From contig JAUUYL010000006.1 of the NCBI GenBank assembly GCA_030590485.1, positions 1-64,000 of the forward strand: 64,000 nt of DNA. Direction: 5' to 3'. The position numbers and the translations under genes were made by a program. The notes below the pieces were generated by a model. The model was not told the DNA's origin. It saw only the letters and a program-made list of their open reading frames with translations, and did no database searches. Source of the stretch: Lentisphaerota bacterium (GTDB lineage Bacteria > Verrucomicrobiota > Kiritimatiellia > UBA8416 > JAUUYL01). Shown in pieces: positions 27,503 to 37,398 of this stretch (its first letter is position 1; each line of letters starts with the position of its first letter).

Positions 27503-30500
27503 ATGATATTTAGGGATTACATAAGAATTTTGACAGTAGTTTTTTTAGCCCTTTTTGTGTTTACTGCTCATGCTCAGGATTTGCTTGATGATGAGAGCGA
27601 AGCCGCGTCCGAAGATCTTCTTCTTGATTCCGCCCTTAATGGTGATTTGCTTGTCGATGAGACTTTGCTGGCTGAAGATGATTTAGACAGCCTGGATTTA
27701 GACTTAGAACTTCCTGTTGAAGAACCTCTTGGTGAAAATCTGGTTCTCGACACCGGTCTTGGTGATCTTATAGAAGAGCCAGCAGACTCCGAGTTCGATT
27801 TGAGCGATATCGAAGAGCCAATGATTGAGGAACCTCTAATCGAGGAGCCAATGCTTGAGGAACCTCTAATCGAGGAGCCAGTGCTTGATGAACCAGTGCT
27901 TGAGGAACCTCTAATCGAGGAGCCAGTGCTTGAGGAACCAATGCTTGAAGAACCTCTACTCGAGGAACCAGTGCTTGAGGAACCAGTGCTTGAGGAACCT
28001 CTAATCGAGGAGCCAGTGCTTGAAGAACCTGTGCTTGATGATGGCATTGATTTCAATGCGCTTGTAGAAGAGACATTGGAAGACAGTAAAGACGCTGATG
28101 GCGGCAATGTGCATATTCCGCCAGCAACAACAGATGTAGCCCCTGTTACTTCTGCGCTTGTGGTTAATCATCAGGACGATGAGATGGTTCGGACGGAAAT
28201 CATGCAGGCGATAGGTGAGGGTATACCTGCACCTCCTTCTATTGAGGGTATTGAGATCGAGGGGTTGGGTGAATTGCTGTTCACAGAGAATCTGGCCATA
28301 TTAAAGAGAGAAGCCGGGGAGCATCACGCAGTCGACCAGTTGGATGAGGCTGGCATTGCTTATTCTGAAGGGGATTACGATAAGGCTATTGCTCGTTATA
28401 AGTATGCGTATAGTAATCTTGGGCGGCGACCAGCTACGGGGGCGGACAAGAAGCGGGCTAAGATAGGTGTAGCGAAGTCTTATTACGCCAAAGCTATACA
28501 GCGCTACAGGGCTGGAGAAGAAGATCCGGCGTTGGAGGCTGCGCGTTTGGCTCGTGATTACGGGCACCCTAAGGCCAATAAACTTATTAAGATGATTAGT
28601 GACGGTCCTATCCAGGATAAGGTGGCAGCAGCTGGCTTTAACAGGCAACCTGTTGTTAATACTGAGGAAAGCAAGCTCAGGGTGCAGAGGATATCGGATC
28701 TCCTATGGCTTGGCAGGCAGCGTTTCCAGGCAAGGCAGTATGAAGATTCTCTTAAGGCATTTGAAGCAGTGCTCACGGTTGAGCCCGAGAATACAGAAGC
28801 CATACGGATGCGGTATAAGCTTGGGATGATGAAGTTTGACCGTTCGAGTCTTGAGCTTGAGGCAACACGTGAAATGATGACCGCGATGGTTCGTGAAACA
28901 TGGAATCCCAGGCACTATATCGAGTTGGATGCTGCGGCGATGACAATAGAAACTGGTCCCGGAAGAGGTAGAAGTACAAGAGATAACCGCCGGGATAAAA
29001 TCTTGAAAAAGATGAACTCTATTATGATTCCGGAGATTGATTTCCGTCAGGCAAATATTAATGATGTGGTTTCTTTCCTTGCTCAAATGAGCCAGGAGTT
29101 TGATACGACAGAGCTTGAGCCTGGCGATATGCGCGGTGTAAACATTATTCTTAACCTTGGTGTGAAAGATGGTGGTGGCGCGGCAGATGAGGGTTTTGCT
29201 GCTGCTCCGGTTGAGGACGATCCTTTTGCAGCGATGGATGCTGGCTTTGGCAACAGTGGTGGCGCTGCTGCTGCGGCTGCTCATGGCGACATACCGCTGG
29301 TCACATTTCAGGCTCGTGAATTAACTTTGCTTGATGCGTTAAAGATTGTTACAGAATATTGCAATCTAAAATACCACATAAAAGGCAGTGTGGTCATGAT
29401 TGTCCGTAAGAACTACACGACCGAAGAGATTATTCCACGCTGGTACTCAGTAATGAACTTTACTGATATAATGAATGAATCGGCTGTCAGTATGGCTGCA
29501 GGTGGCGGCGGTGGTGGTGGTGGTGGTGGTGACTTTACCGCCATCGATGGCGGTGATATTGGTGGTGGTGGTGGTGCTGGTAATTGGAAGGCGTTCTTTG
29601 AAGGACTTGGTGTTCCGTGGCCGCAGGGTTCAGCGATCAAGTATCTGCCTGGAATCGGTAAGCTTATGGTTGCTAATACAGCCGAAAACTTGGCGCTTTT
29701 TGAGCAGATCCTCAATCAATTTGACTTTGTTCCTAAGCAGATCGAGATCGAAGCAAGGTTTGTTGAGATTAACCAGAGTGATCTGGAGTCCTTGGGCATT
29801 GAGTGGAGTCTGACTGACGACTGGGAAATGCTATCTCGTAAGGGTGATGCACATATGCCTATATCGGCACGGCCGGCAATCAAAATGTCTGCGCATAATG
29901 CTTCTGCTGGTGAAAGTTTAACCGTGGGGAACCGTTTCCTTACAGGTGGTGCTCTCGGGGCTGGTATTAATGATAATATAATGAGAATTGCCAGTGTTTT
30001 GACTAACCCTGAGTTGGATTTTGTTCTTCATATGATGAAGCAGAAGGGCAACTCAGACCTCTTGTCTGCTCCTAAAGTGACTGCTCAGTCAGGTTCAGAG
30101 GCGACTATAAAGGTTGTAGAAGAGTATATCTATCCGACAGAGTTTACGGTATCAGGTGTCACCGGCCAAACAAGTGCTGGCGGCGGCGGCGGTGGTATGA
30201 GCGGTGCGGTTGTTGAACCAGGTGGCTTTGAGACAAGAGAAGTCGGTGTTCTGCTTTCGGTTCTTCCTGAGGTGAGTGCTGAAGGCCAGATGATCATGCT
30301 TACCTTAAGCCCCGAAGTCTGTGAGTTTGTGAGATGGGAGGAGTATGGCTCTACATTTACGGATGCCAATGGTGCTCTTCAACAGCTCAGAATGCCTCAG
30401 CCTATTTTCCATACGCGTAATGTTTCAACTCAGATTATGATATTCAATGGCGCCACAGTTGTTATGGGCGGCATGATAACAGAGTCTCGGATCAGCGTGG

Positions 30501-30688
30501 ATGATAAAATTCCGTTCCTGGGTGACATACCTATAATCGGACGACTGTTCAGTAGCAGGTACGATCAGAGTATAAAGCGAAATCTGCTTGTGTTTGTGAC
30601 TGCGCGGATGGTGACGCCTGATGGCAGACCAGTAAAGACTGCTGAGGAAATGAATCCTCAGTTATCTTTGACTAATCCGAATAACTAA
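27503..30688 (+). CDS. Type IV pilus/type II secretion-like secretin (PilQ/GspD, Amuc_1098-like)
   Basis: 1061 residues. A signal peptide is followed by an acidic Glu/Pro repeat (about residues 104-178), then TPR-like segments (about 260-440), N-domains and the C-terminal secretin domain. Visible secretin hallmarks are VEARFVEINQSDLESLGIEW, KGNSDLLSAPKVTAQSG and VVMGGMITE...KIPFLGDIPIIGRLF. Glycine runs (nine in a row near residue 673) form flexible inserts. The protein should form the outer-membrane gate of the pilus-like machine. It is the last gene of the five-gene run, and the ATG at 27503 is 15 bases after the previous stop. Confidence 0.9.
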   Translation: MIFRDYIRILTVVFLALFVFTAHAQDLLDDESEAASEDLLLDSALNGDLLVDETLLAEDDLDSLDLDLELPVEEPLGENLVLDTGLGDLIEEPADSEFDLSDIEEPMIEEPLIEEPMLEEPLIEEPVLDEPVLEEPLIEEPVLEEPMLEEPLLEEPVLEEPVLEEPLIEEPVLEEPVLDDGIDFNALVEETLEDSKDADGGNVHIPPATTDVAPVTSALVVNHQDDEMVRTEIMQAIGEGIPAPPSIEGIEIEGLGELLFTENLAILKREAGEHHAVDQLDEAGIAYSEGDYDKAIARYKYAYSNLGRRPATGADKKRAKIGVAKSYYAKAIQRYRAGEEDPALEAARLARDYGHPKANKLIKMISDGPIQDKVAAAGFNRQPVVNTEESKLRVQRISDLLWLGRQRFQARQYEDSLKAFEAVLTVEPENTEAIRMRYKLGMMKFDRSSLELEATREMMTAMVRETWNPRHYIELDAAAMTIETGPGRGRSTRDNRRDKILKKMNSIMIPEIDFRQANINDVVSFLAQMSQEFDTTELEPGDMRGVNIILNLGVKDGGGAADEGFAAAPVEDDPFAAMDAGFGNSGGAAAAAAHGDIPLVTFQARELTLLDALKIVTEYCNLKYHIKGSVVMIVRKNYTTEEIIPRWYSVMNFTDIMNESAVSMAAGGGGGGGGGGDFTAIDGGDIGGGGGAGNWKAFFEGLGVPWPQGSAIKYLPGIGKLMVANTAENLALFEQILNQFDFVPKQIEIEARFVEINQSDLESLGIEWSLTDDWEMLSRKGDAHMPISARPAIKMSAHNASAGESLTVGNRFLTGGALGAGINDNIMRIASVLTNPELDFVLHMMKQKGNSDLLSAPKVTAQSGSEATIKVVEEYIYPTEFTVSGVTGQTSAGGGGGGMSGAVVEPGGFETREVGVLLSVLPEVSAEGQMIMLTLSPEVCEFVRWEEYGSTFTDANGALQQLRMPQPIFHTRNVSTQIMIFNGATVVMGGMITESRISVDDKIPFLGDIPIIGRLFSSRYDQSIKRNLLVFVTARMVTPDGRPVKTAEEMNPQLSLTNPNN
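27812..28036 (+). repeat. 15-bp tandem repeat encoding EEPxL/I
   Basis: Fifteen consecutive 15-bp units inside the secretin gene encode EEP followed by two hydrophobic residues (MI, LI, ML, VL, LL). Units alternate between a few sequence variants, which suggests past duplication of multi-unit blocks. Confidence 0.9.
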
Positions 30689-30735
30689 TACTTCTGTAAC
30701 TGGTTTATATTACTAATGCATTAATTGAAGTACCT

Positions 30736-31605
30736 ATGTCTTCTTCCACATTACTGCTAGTCGATGGCCTCGCGGCCGTTTATCGTGCTTTTTACGCTAT
30801 AAAAGGATTGTCGACCGCAGATGGTCTGCCTACGAACGCAGTTTTTGGCTTTGTTCGCATGATGAATCAGCTTATGGACAAAGTTAAACCTACTCATATG
30901 GTGCTTGTGTTTGATGGCGGTCTACCTGCAGCGCGGATGGAGCTTGTTCCTGAATACAAGGCTCAGCGACCCAGTATGCCTGACGATCTGAGTCGACAGC
31001 TTCCGTTGATAGATCGATATCTGGAAGCTAGTTCGATTCTGGAAGTGGTGGTGGATGGCGAGGAGGCTGATGATGTTCTTGCATCTATCGCTACTATATA
31101 TGCTGATGATTTCGATAGTATTTTGATAGCGACGAGTGATAAGGATCTCTTTCAGGTCATAGATGACACGGTTAAGATGATTAAGCTGTCTGGCGGTAAT
31201 GAGATTATGGGACCGGATGCAGTTAAGGCTAAGACGGGCGTTACGCCGGAACAGACTATTGAATGGCTTGCGCTTATTGGCGACAGCGCGGACAACATTA
31301 AGGGTGTGCCTGGTGTTGGAGCCAAGACTGCTACGAAGCTTTTGTGTGAGCATGGCACTGTGGCGGCCATGTATGACAACATCGAGAAGGTGGCGTCTGA
31401 GCGGATTCGAGGCTCTCTCCTTGATTCAAAGGATATTGTTGAGCGAAACATTGCAATGATAAGGCTAAAGCTTGATATCGATTGTGTGTCTGGTTTGGAT
31501 GAGATGGCTGTGAAGCCTTCTGATGACGGCCTTCTTTTGGCCTTGTTTGAGGAGCTTGAGCTTGACGGGTTCGCCAAAGCTATTCGTGAACCGGAGTTGT
31601 TTTAG
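30736..31605 (+). CDS. Stand-alone 5'-3' exonuclease (PolA N-terminal type)
   Basis: 289 residues covering only the flap/5' nuclease domain of DNA polymerase I. It has LLLVDGLAAVYRAFYA, VFDGGLPAARMELVPEYKAQR, the metal-binding VDGEEADDVLAS and TSDKDLFQ, and the helix-hairpin-helix GDSADNIKGVPGVGAKTATKLL. The reading frame stops immediately after this domain and no polymerase or proofreading domain follows. It probably removes RNA primers or flaps. Its partner polymerase must be encoded elsewhere, possibly lacking this domain. Confidence 0.9.
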   Translation: MSSSTLLLVDGLAAVYRAFYAIKGLSTADGLPTNAVFGFVRMMNQLMDKVKPTHMVLVFDGGLPAARMELVPEYKAQRPSMPDDLSRQLPLIDRYLEASSILEVVVDGEEADDVLASIATIYADDFDSILIATSDKDLFQVIDDTVKMIKLSGGNEIMGPDAVKAKTGVTPEQTIEWLALIGDSADNIKGVPGVGAKTATKLLCEHGTVAAMYDNIEKVASERIRGSLLDSKDIVERNIAMIRLKLDIDCVSGLDEMAVKPSDDGLLLALFEELELDGFAKAIREPELF

Positions 31606-31738
31606 TTGTTTTTTTTTGTTGACATATTTCTGGATAATATTAATGATGTCCACGATTTGGTTATTAGACGAAAGAATCCCATTATCTCATAAACGATAGA
31701 ATCCCATTTGATAGGTTCGCTATCACTTCTGAATTTCC

Positions 31739-32335
31739 ATGCTGAGAATAGCAGTTACAGGTGGCATTGCTTGCGGTAAAACCCAACTCGGGACTTTAAT
31801 CCAAAAGTCGGGGGTGGCGGTTTGCGAGGCTGATGATATGGCTCATCTCATGATGGAGCGGGGCACTGAATTGTACAAAGTGCTGGTTGACAGGTATGGT
31901 AGCGACATTGTCAGTGAAAGCTGCGATATAGACAGGAATAAGCTTGCGGATATTGTGTTTAATGATTTGCCGGAGCTCGAGAAATTAACATCATTTGTCC
32001 ATCCCGCCGTCAAGTTGCAGTGGGAAGAGTGGCTGTTGAAAGAGAGCGAGGCGGCTTCTGAAGGGATTGCGTGCGTAATAGTGCCTCTTCTGTATGAGGA
32101 TGGTTTTGCTGATGACTGGGACGCGGTGATTTGTGTGGTAGCACCAGAAGAGACTTGCGTCAAGCGGCTCATTGGGAAGGGGGTGTCCAATTATGAGCGA
32201 AGAATGGATTTGCAGATGCCGATGAGTGAAAAGGCGGCAAGGGCCGACTATGTTGTTGTGAACAGCGGCACGTTGGAGTTTATGGAGTTACAGTGGAAAA
32301 GGATTTTAAAAAACATCACGGAGACTAAAGTATGA
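31739..32335 (+). CDS. coaE: Dephospho-CoA kinase
   Basis: 198 residues. It catalyses the last step of CoA synthesis, phosphorylating the ribose 3'-OH. The P-loop [12 protein letters not shown], the [11 protein letters not shown] segment and [14 protein letters not shown] are family features. There is no clear ribosome site before the ATG at 31739. The 133 bases upstream hold a TTGACA at 31619 and two AGAATCCCATT direct repeats. The stop overlaps the rho start (ATGA). Confidence 0.9.
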   Translation: MLRIAVTGGIACGKTQLGTLIQKSGVAVCEADDMAHLMMERGTELYKVLVDRYGSDIVSESCDIDRNKLADIVFNDLPELEKLTSFVHPAVKLQWEEWLLKESEAASEGIACVIVPLLYEDGFADDWDAVICVVAPEETCVKRLIGKGVSNYERRMDLQMPMSEKAARADYVVVNSGTLEFMELQWKRILKNITETKV

Positions 32336-33768
32336 CGAAAGAAAGTAATTCACCATCCCGATCCAGGAGAGGGCCCTCTGGCCGATCTCATGGCAATGGA
32401 CAGAGGGGCCGTTCAGGCAATAGGGGAAATAGTCAGCCGTTAAGGCCAAGAAATCATGACGGCGATAAGGATTCGAAGGCGGAGCCGCGTCCGGAGTGGA
32501 CAGGACCAGTGCCGCCGCCGCTGAGCTTGTTTGATTTGCAGAACAAGACCGTTCCAGAGCTTCATGAGATCGCAGAAAAGATGGAGCTTAAGGATATTGG
32601 TGCTTTGCGCAAGCATGAGCTTATATTTGAGATACTTCAGGAGCATGCGAATCGTAAAGGCGTGATGTTCAGTCAGGGAATCATCGAGATATTGCCTGAC
32701 GGGTTCGGATTTTTGCGCTCGCAGTTCAGCAACTACCTTCCGTGTCCTGAGGATATATATGTTTCTCCGTCTCAAATTCGGCGTTTTGGTCTCAGGACTG
32801 GCGATCTGGTGGAGGGTGAGATTCGTGAGCCAAAGGAAAAGGAGCGTTTCTTTGCGTTGCTAAAGGTTCTTAAGGTTGGAAATGATGATCCAGAGAAGGC
32901 TTGGCACAAGGTTCCGTTTGGCGATCTTACGCCGCTTTTTCCTGACAAGAGGATTAATCTTGAAACCAACCCAAAAGAGGTTTCCATGCGAATCATGGAT
33001 CTGTTTACACCTATTGGTATGGGTCAGCGGGGTTTAATAGTTGCGCCACCTCGTACGGGAAAGACGGTATTGTTGCAGAAACTTGCGAATGCCATATCCG
33101 AGAACCATCCGGACGCATATCTCATTATCCTTCTTATTGATGAGCGGCCTGAGGAAGTTACTGATATGCAGAGAAACACCAAGGCGCATGTGTTGAGTTC
33201 AACATTTGACGAGGCTCCTGAGCGCCATGTTCAGGTCGCAGAGCTTGTTATAGAGATGTCTAAGCGCATGGTAGAGGGTGGACAGGACGTTATAATACTG
33301 CTTGATAGTATTACGCGTCTTGCCAGGGCGTATAACACTATTGCACCTCATAGTGGCAAGATTTTGTCCGGTGGTGTGGATGCTAATGCTCTTAATAAGC
33401 CAAAAAGATTCTTTGGTGCTGCACGAAACATTGAAGATGGCGGAAGTTTGACTATTATAGCTACAGCACTTGTAGAAACGGGTAGTCGTATGGACGATGT
33501 TATCTTCGAGGAGTTTAAGGGTACGGGTAATATGGAGCTCTGTCTTGATAGGGCATTGGTTGACAAACGCGTGTTTCCTGCGATTCATATTGAGAGATCG
33601 GGGACGAGGAAGGAAGAATTGATTCTTCATCCGGATGAACTCAGTAAGATCTGGGTTCTCAGGCGTGCTATTAACGGGGTTCCGCCTGTTGAGGCGATGG
33701 AAACAATAATAAATAGACTTAAGAAAACTAAGAGTAATGCCGAATTTCTAATGGCAATGAAGGAGTAG
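32332..33768 (+). CDS. rho: Transcription termination factor Rho
   Basis: A 478-residue hexameric RNA helicase. An Arg/Gly/Ser/Asn-rich N-terminal extension (about 50 residues) precedes the Rho_N helical domain ([20 protein letters not shown]). The cold-shock RNA-binding domain (GFGFLRS...[11 protein letters not shown]) and the ATPase core follow, with P-loop [24 protein letters not shown] and [13 protein letters not shown]. The basic extension is common in high-GC and PVC Rho proteins. It starts inside the coaE stop and ends one base before tig. Confidence 0.95.
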   Translation: MTKESNSPSRSRRGPSGRSHGNGQRGRSGNRGNSQPLRPRNHDGDKDSKAEPRPEWTGPVPPPLSLFDLQNKTVPELHEIAEKMELKDIGALRKHELIFEILQEHANRKGVMFSQGIIEILPDGFGFLRSQFSNYLPCPEDIYVSPSQIRRFGLRTGDLVEGEIREPKEKERFFALLKVLKVGNDDPEKAWHKVPFGDLTPLFPDKRINLETNPKEVSMRIMDLFTPIGMGQRGLIVAPPRTGKTVLLQKLANAISENHPDAYLIILLIDERPEEVTDMQRNTKAHVLSSTFDEAPERHVQVAELVIEMSKRMVEGGQDVIILLDSITRLARAYNTIAPHSGKILSGGVDANALNKPKRFFGAARNIEDGGSLTIIATALVETGSRMDDVIFEEFKGTGNMELCLDRALVDKRVFPAIHIERSGTRKEELILHPDELSKIWVLRRAINGVPPVEAMETIINRLKKTKSNAEFLMAMKE

Positions 33769-33769
33769 A

Positions 33770-35068
33770 ATGATTGTAAAGGTTGAGAATAAGGGGTCTT
33801 GCAGAAAGGTTCTGCATATTGAAGCGCCGTCAGACGCTGTTGCTGATGAGTATAACAAGGTTTTAAAGGCATTTGAGAAGGGTGCAAAGATTCCTGGTTT
33901 CAGGAAGGGTAAGGCACCTAAGGACGTTACTAAGCTTCATTTTGCCACACAGATTGAAGAAGAGGTCAAAGAAAGATTGCTGCCTCAGTTGTATCGGGAT
34001 GCAGTGAAGAAAAAGCAGATTAAGACTGTCAGTATAGTCGAAATCTCTGAAGTCGAATTCTCTCTAGATTCAGGTATAGCGTTTGGTGTCACTGTTGATG
34101 TATATCCTGAATTCAAGATTCCGAAGTACAAGAAAATCACACTTAAAAAGACTGCTGTAGAAATTGCTGATTCGGATGTGGAAGATGCTGTCAAACGTTT
34201 GCTTGATAATTTCGCTAAGTTTGAGGACGTAACTGGCCGAGCGGTTAAGTCGGACGATCTGGTGATGGTGGATTACACTAGCGAATGCGAAGGTAAATCT
34301 GTTGAGGAGCTGGTTCCTACGTCTAAGGGCATAGGAGAAGGAAAAGATTTTTGGATGATGGTTGGCGAGCCGGAATTGGCGCCAGGTTTTGCTGATGGTC
34401 TCAAAGGTACAGAGATTGGCGACAAGAAGGATATCAAAATTCATTTCCCTGATGATTATCAGCTTACTGACCTTTCCTGTAAGGATGCAGTCTATCATGT
34501 GGAAATAAAAGGCATCAGAGAAAAGGCACTTCCGGATATAGATGAAGAGCTCTTAAAGAGGCTGCAGGTTAAATCCGAGGATGAGTTGCGAGAGAGAATC
34601 AGGGAAGATCTTGTTTCCGAGAAGGAGCGGATGGAAAACGAGCGGCTTAAGAGTGAAATCACTACTCATCTGCTTGCGAAGACATCTTTCGACCTTCCTG
34701 AGACCATAGTTCAGCACGAGACGGCGTCAGCCACTAAAAGCATGGTAGACAGGCTTGCAATGCAGGGGCGGGCGACTGCGCAGATTGAGCTGGAGAAAGA
34801 ATCAATCGCCGATATGGCACGAAAGACATCTGAAGAGAAAGTTCGCATCTCATACATCCTTGCCCGTATTGCGGACGAGGAGCAGATTGATGTAGAAGAA
34901 TCCGAGCTGAATGATCGTTTGGGGATGATGGCTATGCGTTATGGTATGACTGCAGGTCAGCTGAGGTCGGAACTCGAGAATAGGGACAGTCTGTCTGGTG
35001 TGCAGGAAGATCTCAGGGCTGAGAAGACCCTTACTTTTATTCTGGAAAATGCTAAGATTAAGAACTAG
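33770..35068 (+). CDS. tig: Trigger factor
   Basis: A 432-residue ribosome-associated chaperone and peptidyl-prolyl isomerase. The N-terminal ribosome-binding motif appears as [12 protein letters not shown], close to the consensus GFRxGKxP. An FKBP-type domain (about 150-245) and the C-terminal helical chaperone arms follow. Together with clpP and clpX downstream it forms the common tig-clpP-clpX order. Confidence 0.95.
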   Translation: MIVKVENKGSCRKVLHIEAPSDAVADEYNKVLKAFEKGAKIPGFRKGKAPKDVTKLHFATQIEEEVKERLLPQLYRDAVKKKQIKTVSIVEISEVEFSLDSGIAFGVTVDVYPEFKIPKYKKITLKKTAVEIADSDVEDAVKRLLDNFAKFEDVTGRAVKSDDLVMVDYTSECEGKSVEELVPTSKGIGEGKDFWMMVGEPELAPGFADGLKGTEIGDKKDIKIHFPDDYQLTDLSCKDAVYHVEIKGIREKALPDIDEELLKRLQVKSEDELRERIREDLVSEKERMENERLKSEITTHLLAKTSFDLPETIVQHETASATKSMVDRLAMQGRATAQIELEKESIADMARKTSEEKVRISYILARIADEEQIDVEESELNDRLGMMAMRYGMTAGQLRSELENRDSLSGVQEDLRAEKTLTFILENAKIKN

Positions 35069-35081
35069 AGGAGATAGAGTA

Positions 35082-35714
35082 ATGAATACTATGAATCAAT
35101 TGGTACCAATGGTAGTGGAGCAGACGGGCCGTGGTGAACGGGCTTACGATATCTACTCACGTCTCCTGAAGGACCGTATTATTTTTATTGGTACGGGCAT
35201 TGACGACCAGATCAGCAACCTTATTATAGCGCAACTGCTTTTTCTTCAGGCGGATGACTCGGAGAAAGACATCAGCATGTATGTTAACTCTCCAGGTGGA
35301 TCGGTGACGGCGGGGTTGGCTATTTATGATACAATGCAGTTTCTCAAGTGTGATGTTGCGACCTATTGCGTGGGGCAGGCGGCCAGCATGGGCGCAGTCC
35401 TTCTTGCTGCAGGAACGGCTGGCAAGCGTTTTGCTCTGCCTAATGCGCGTATAATGATACATCAGCCGTGGGGCGGAACTCAGGGGCAGGCTGCTGATAT
35501 AAGTATACAGGCACAGGAAATTTTGCGGTTGCGTGACTGTCTTAACGATATACTTGCCAAACACACTGGAAAATCTTCTTCCGTAATTACTAAGGATACA
35601 GACAGGGATTTCTTTATGACGGCTACAGAGGCCAAGGCATATGGTCTTGTTGACGCGGTTGTGAAGAGTAAAAAGAAGTCTGCCGGAAAAACATCGGCAA
35701 AGAAAGGTAAGTAA
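35082..35714 (+). CDS. clpP: ATP-dependent Clp protease proteolytic subunit
   Basis: 210 residues. The serine protease triad is visible: Ser in [11 protein letters not shown], His in IMIHQPWGG and Asp in [10 protein letters not shown]. The ATG at 35082 is chosen for the GAGGAGATAG site upstream. The C terminus ends in a lysine-rich tail ([16 protein letters not shown]). The stop overlaps the clpX start (TAATG). It forms the barrel that degrades proteins unfolded by ClpX. Confidence 0.95.
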   Translation: MNTMNQLVPMVVEQTGRGERAYDIYSRLLKDRIIFIGTGIDDQISNLIIAQLLFLQADDSEKDISMYVNSPGGSVTAGLAIYDTMQFLKCDVATYCVGQAASMGAVLLAAGTAGKRFALPNARIMIHQPWGGTQGQAADISIQAQEILRLRDCLNDILAKHTGKSSSVITKDTDRDFFMTATEAKAYGLVDAVVKSKKKSAGKTSAKKGK

Positions 35715-36982
35715 TGTCGCAGGAGAAACCAGGATCATGCTCTTTCTGTGGGAAGGGCAACAAAGAGGTTAAGCGTTTGATCGCAGGGCCTGGGGTGAAT
35801 ATCTGTGATGAATGCGTTCATCTTTGTGACGGCTTGCTTGTTGAAGAGAGCGGTACCGTGAAGACAAAGAATGCCTCGGCGTTGCGGGTTCCTAAGCCGC
35901 GAGAGATCAAGGCGATGCTTGATGCGCATGTCATTGGACATGATTACACAAAGAAGGTCTTGTCGGTGGCTGTTCACAACCACTATAAGCGGTTGAAACA
36001 GGAATCGCATTTTAATGAAGATGATCCTTATGCAAACATTGAGATAGAGAAAAGCAATATTATGCTGATAGGACCTACAGGAAGTGGCAAAACGCTTTTG
36101 GCAAGGACATTGGCGCGGTTGCTTGATGTGCCCTTTACCATTGTTGATGCGACAACACTGACGGAGGCCGGGTATGTGGGCGAGGATGTGGAAAATATTT
36201 TACTAAGCCTTATCCAGGCGTCTAACGGAGATATTGCAAGGGCTGAGATGGGAATTATTTACATTGATGAGATTGATAAGATCAGCCGGAAGACGGAGAA
36301 TGTATCTATCACTCGTGATGTTTCGGGGGAGGGCGTACAGCAGGCGCTCTTGAAGATACTTGAAGGTACAGTTGCCAGGGTTCCACCTGGAGGTGGCAGG
36401 AAGCATCCTCAGCAGGACTATATCAAGATTAACACTGAGCATATCCTGTTTATATGTGGCGGTGCCTTTGTGGGGCTGGAAGATATCACTAAGCGTCGGA
36501 TCGGCGCGAATACATTGGGTTTTCTTGAGACCGAGGATGACTTGGTTAAGAAGGGGATTCGTGAGGGGCTCCACGTCGAACCGGAAGATCTTGTGCGTTA
36601 TGGCTTAATACCTGAGTTAGTGGGTAGAATGCCGGTTGTCACATCTCTCGCTGAGCTTTCAGAGGAAGATCTTGTGCGCATTCTTGTCGAGCCGAAGAAC
36701 TGTATGGTTAAGCAGTATCAAAAGCTTATGGCTATGGAAGATGTAAATCTTTCGTTTACACAGTCAGCTCTTACTGAACTGGCAAAAATTGCTACAAAGC
36801 GAGGAACGGGTGCACGTGGCTTAAGGGCTGTCGTCGAAAACGTCATGCTTGATGTGATGTTTGATGCTCCGAGTAATAGTAAGACCAAGAGTCTTAGTGT
36901 AACAAGGCAGATGATTCGCGAAAAATATGGTATAGCAAAGTCTGATGATGCGTCTGATCAAGAGAAAAGAAAAATAGCTTAA
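35714..36982 (+). CDS. clpX: ATP-dependent Clp protease ATP-binding subunit ClpX
   Basis: 422 residues. The N-terminal C4 zinc-binding domain (CSFCGKG...CDECVHLC) precedes the AAA+ domain with Walker [13 protein letters not shown], Walker [11 protein letters not shown], the GYVGEDVE pore loop and the [18 protein letters not shown] sensor-2 region. It unfolds tagged substrates for ClpP. It converges on panD with two bases between the stop codons. Confidence 0.97.
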   Translation: MSQEKPGSCSFCGKGNKEVKRLIAGPGVNICDECVHLCDGLLVEESGTVKTKNASALRVPKPREIKAMLDAHVIGHDYTKKVLSVAVHNHYKRLKQESHFNEDDPYANIEIEKSNIMLIGPTGSGKTLLARTLARLLDVPFTIVDATTLTEAGYVGEDVENILLSLIQASNGDIARAEMGIIYIDEIDKISRKTENVSITRDVSGEGVQQALLKILEGTVARVPPGGGRKHPQQDYIKINTEHILFICGGAFVGLEDITKRRIGANTLGFLETEDDLVKKGIREGLHVEPEDLVRYGLIPELVGRMPVVTSLAELSEEDLVRILVEPKNCMVKQYQKLMAMEDVNLSFTQSALTELAKIATKRGTGARGLRAVVENVMLDVMFDAPSNSKTKSLSVTRQMIREKYGIAKSDDASDQEKRKIA

Positions 36983-36984
36983 CT

Positions 36985-37350
36985 TTAGATTTCCTTGAGT
37001 CCGCAGGGCGCTTCGTTGTTCTCGTCGAGAATAAGAATCAGCGGTTTGTGTGTTTTTGCATCTGCCTCGTCTATGACGGCAAAAGTGAATATTATTAAAG
37101 TGTCACCAACTGATCCTTTGAATGCCGTGGCACCATTAAGGCTTATCTTTTTGGAACCGCTGTCCGCTGGAATTGCGTATGTTTCAAATCGCTCTCCATT
37201 AGAAACATTTGCGACCAGAATTTTCTCAAATGGATGAATCCTTGCGTGATCCATGAGATCTCTATCGATGGCCATGCTACCTTCGTAGTCCTTTTCGACT
37301 GCGGTGACGCGCGCGGCGTGAAGTTTTGATTTTAGCATTATAACGTTCAT
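36985..37350 (-). CDS. panD: Aspartate 1-decarboxylase
   Basis: A 121-residue proenzyme that makes beta-alanine for pantothenate. The self-cleavage site is in DYEGSMAID (Gly-Ser, the Ser becoming the pyruvoyl group). ISLNGATAFKGSVGDTLIIF completes the signature. The ATG at 37350 follows CAGGGTAAG. It lies 48 bases downstream of the purine nucleoside phosphorylase gene on the same strand. Confidence 0.95.
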   Translation of the reverse strand: MNVIMLKSKLHAARVTAVEKDYEGSMAIDRDLMDHARIHPFEKILVANVSNGERFETYAIPADSGSKKISLNGATAFKGSVGDTLIIFTFAVIDEADAKTHKPLILILDENNEAPCGLKEI

Positions 37351-37398
37351 ATTCTTACCCTGATGTTTATTTGGATTGAGAGGTTAACTCAGCTTGTA

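Noticed and set aside
27574-28107. 177-codon minus-strand open frame rich in Ser/Gly opposite the secretin repeat
   Set aside because: It is a by-product of the 15-bp repeat read backwards; it has no ribosome site and repeats SSSTGSS only because the sense strand repeats EEPxL.
31619-31646. TTGACA-16-TAATGA as a firm promoter of coaE
   Set aside because: The -35 is perfect but the -10 is poor, and it is not listed as a feature for lack of support.
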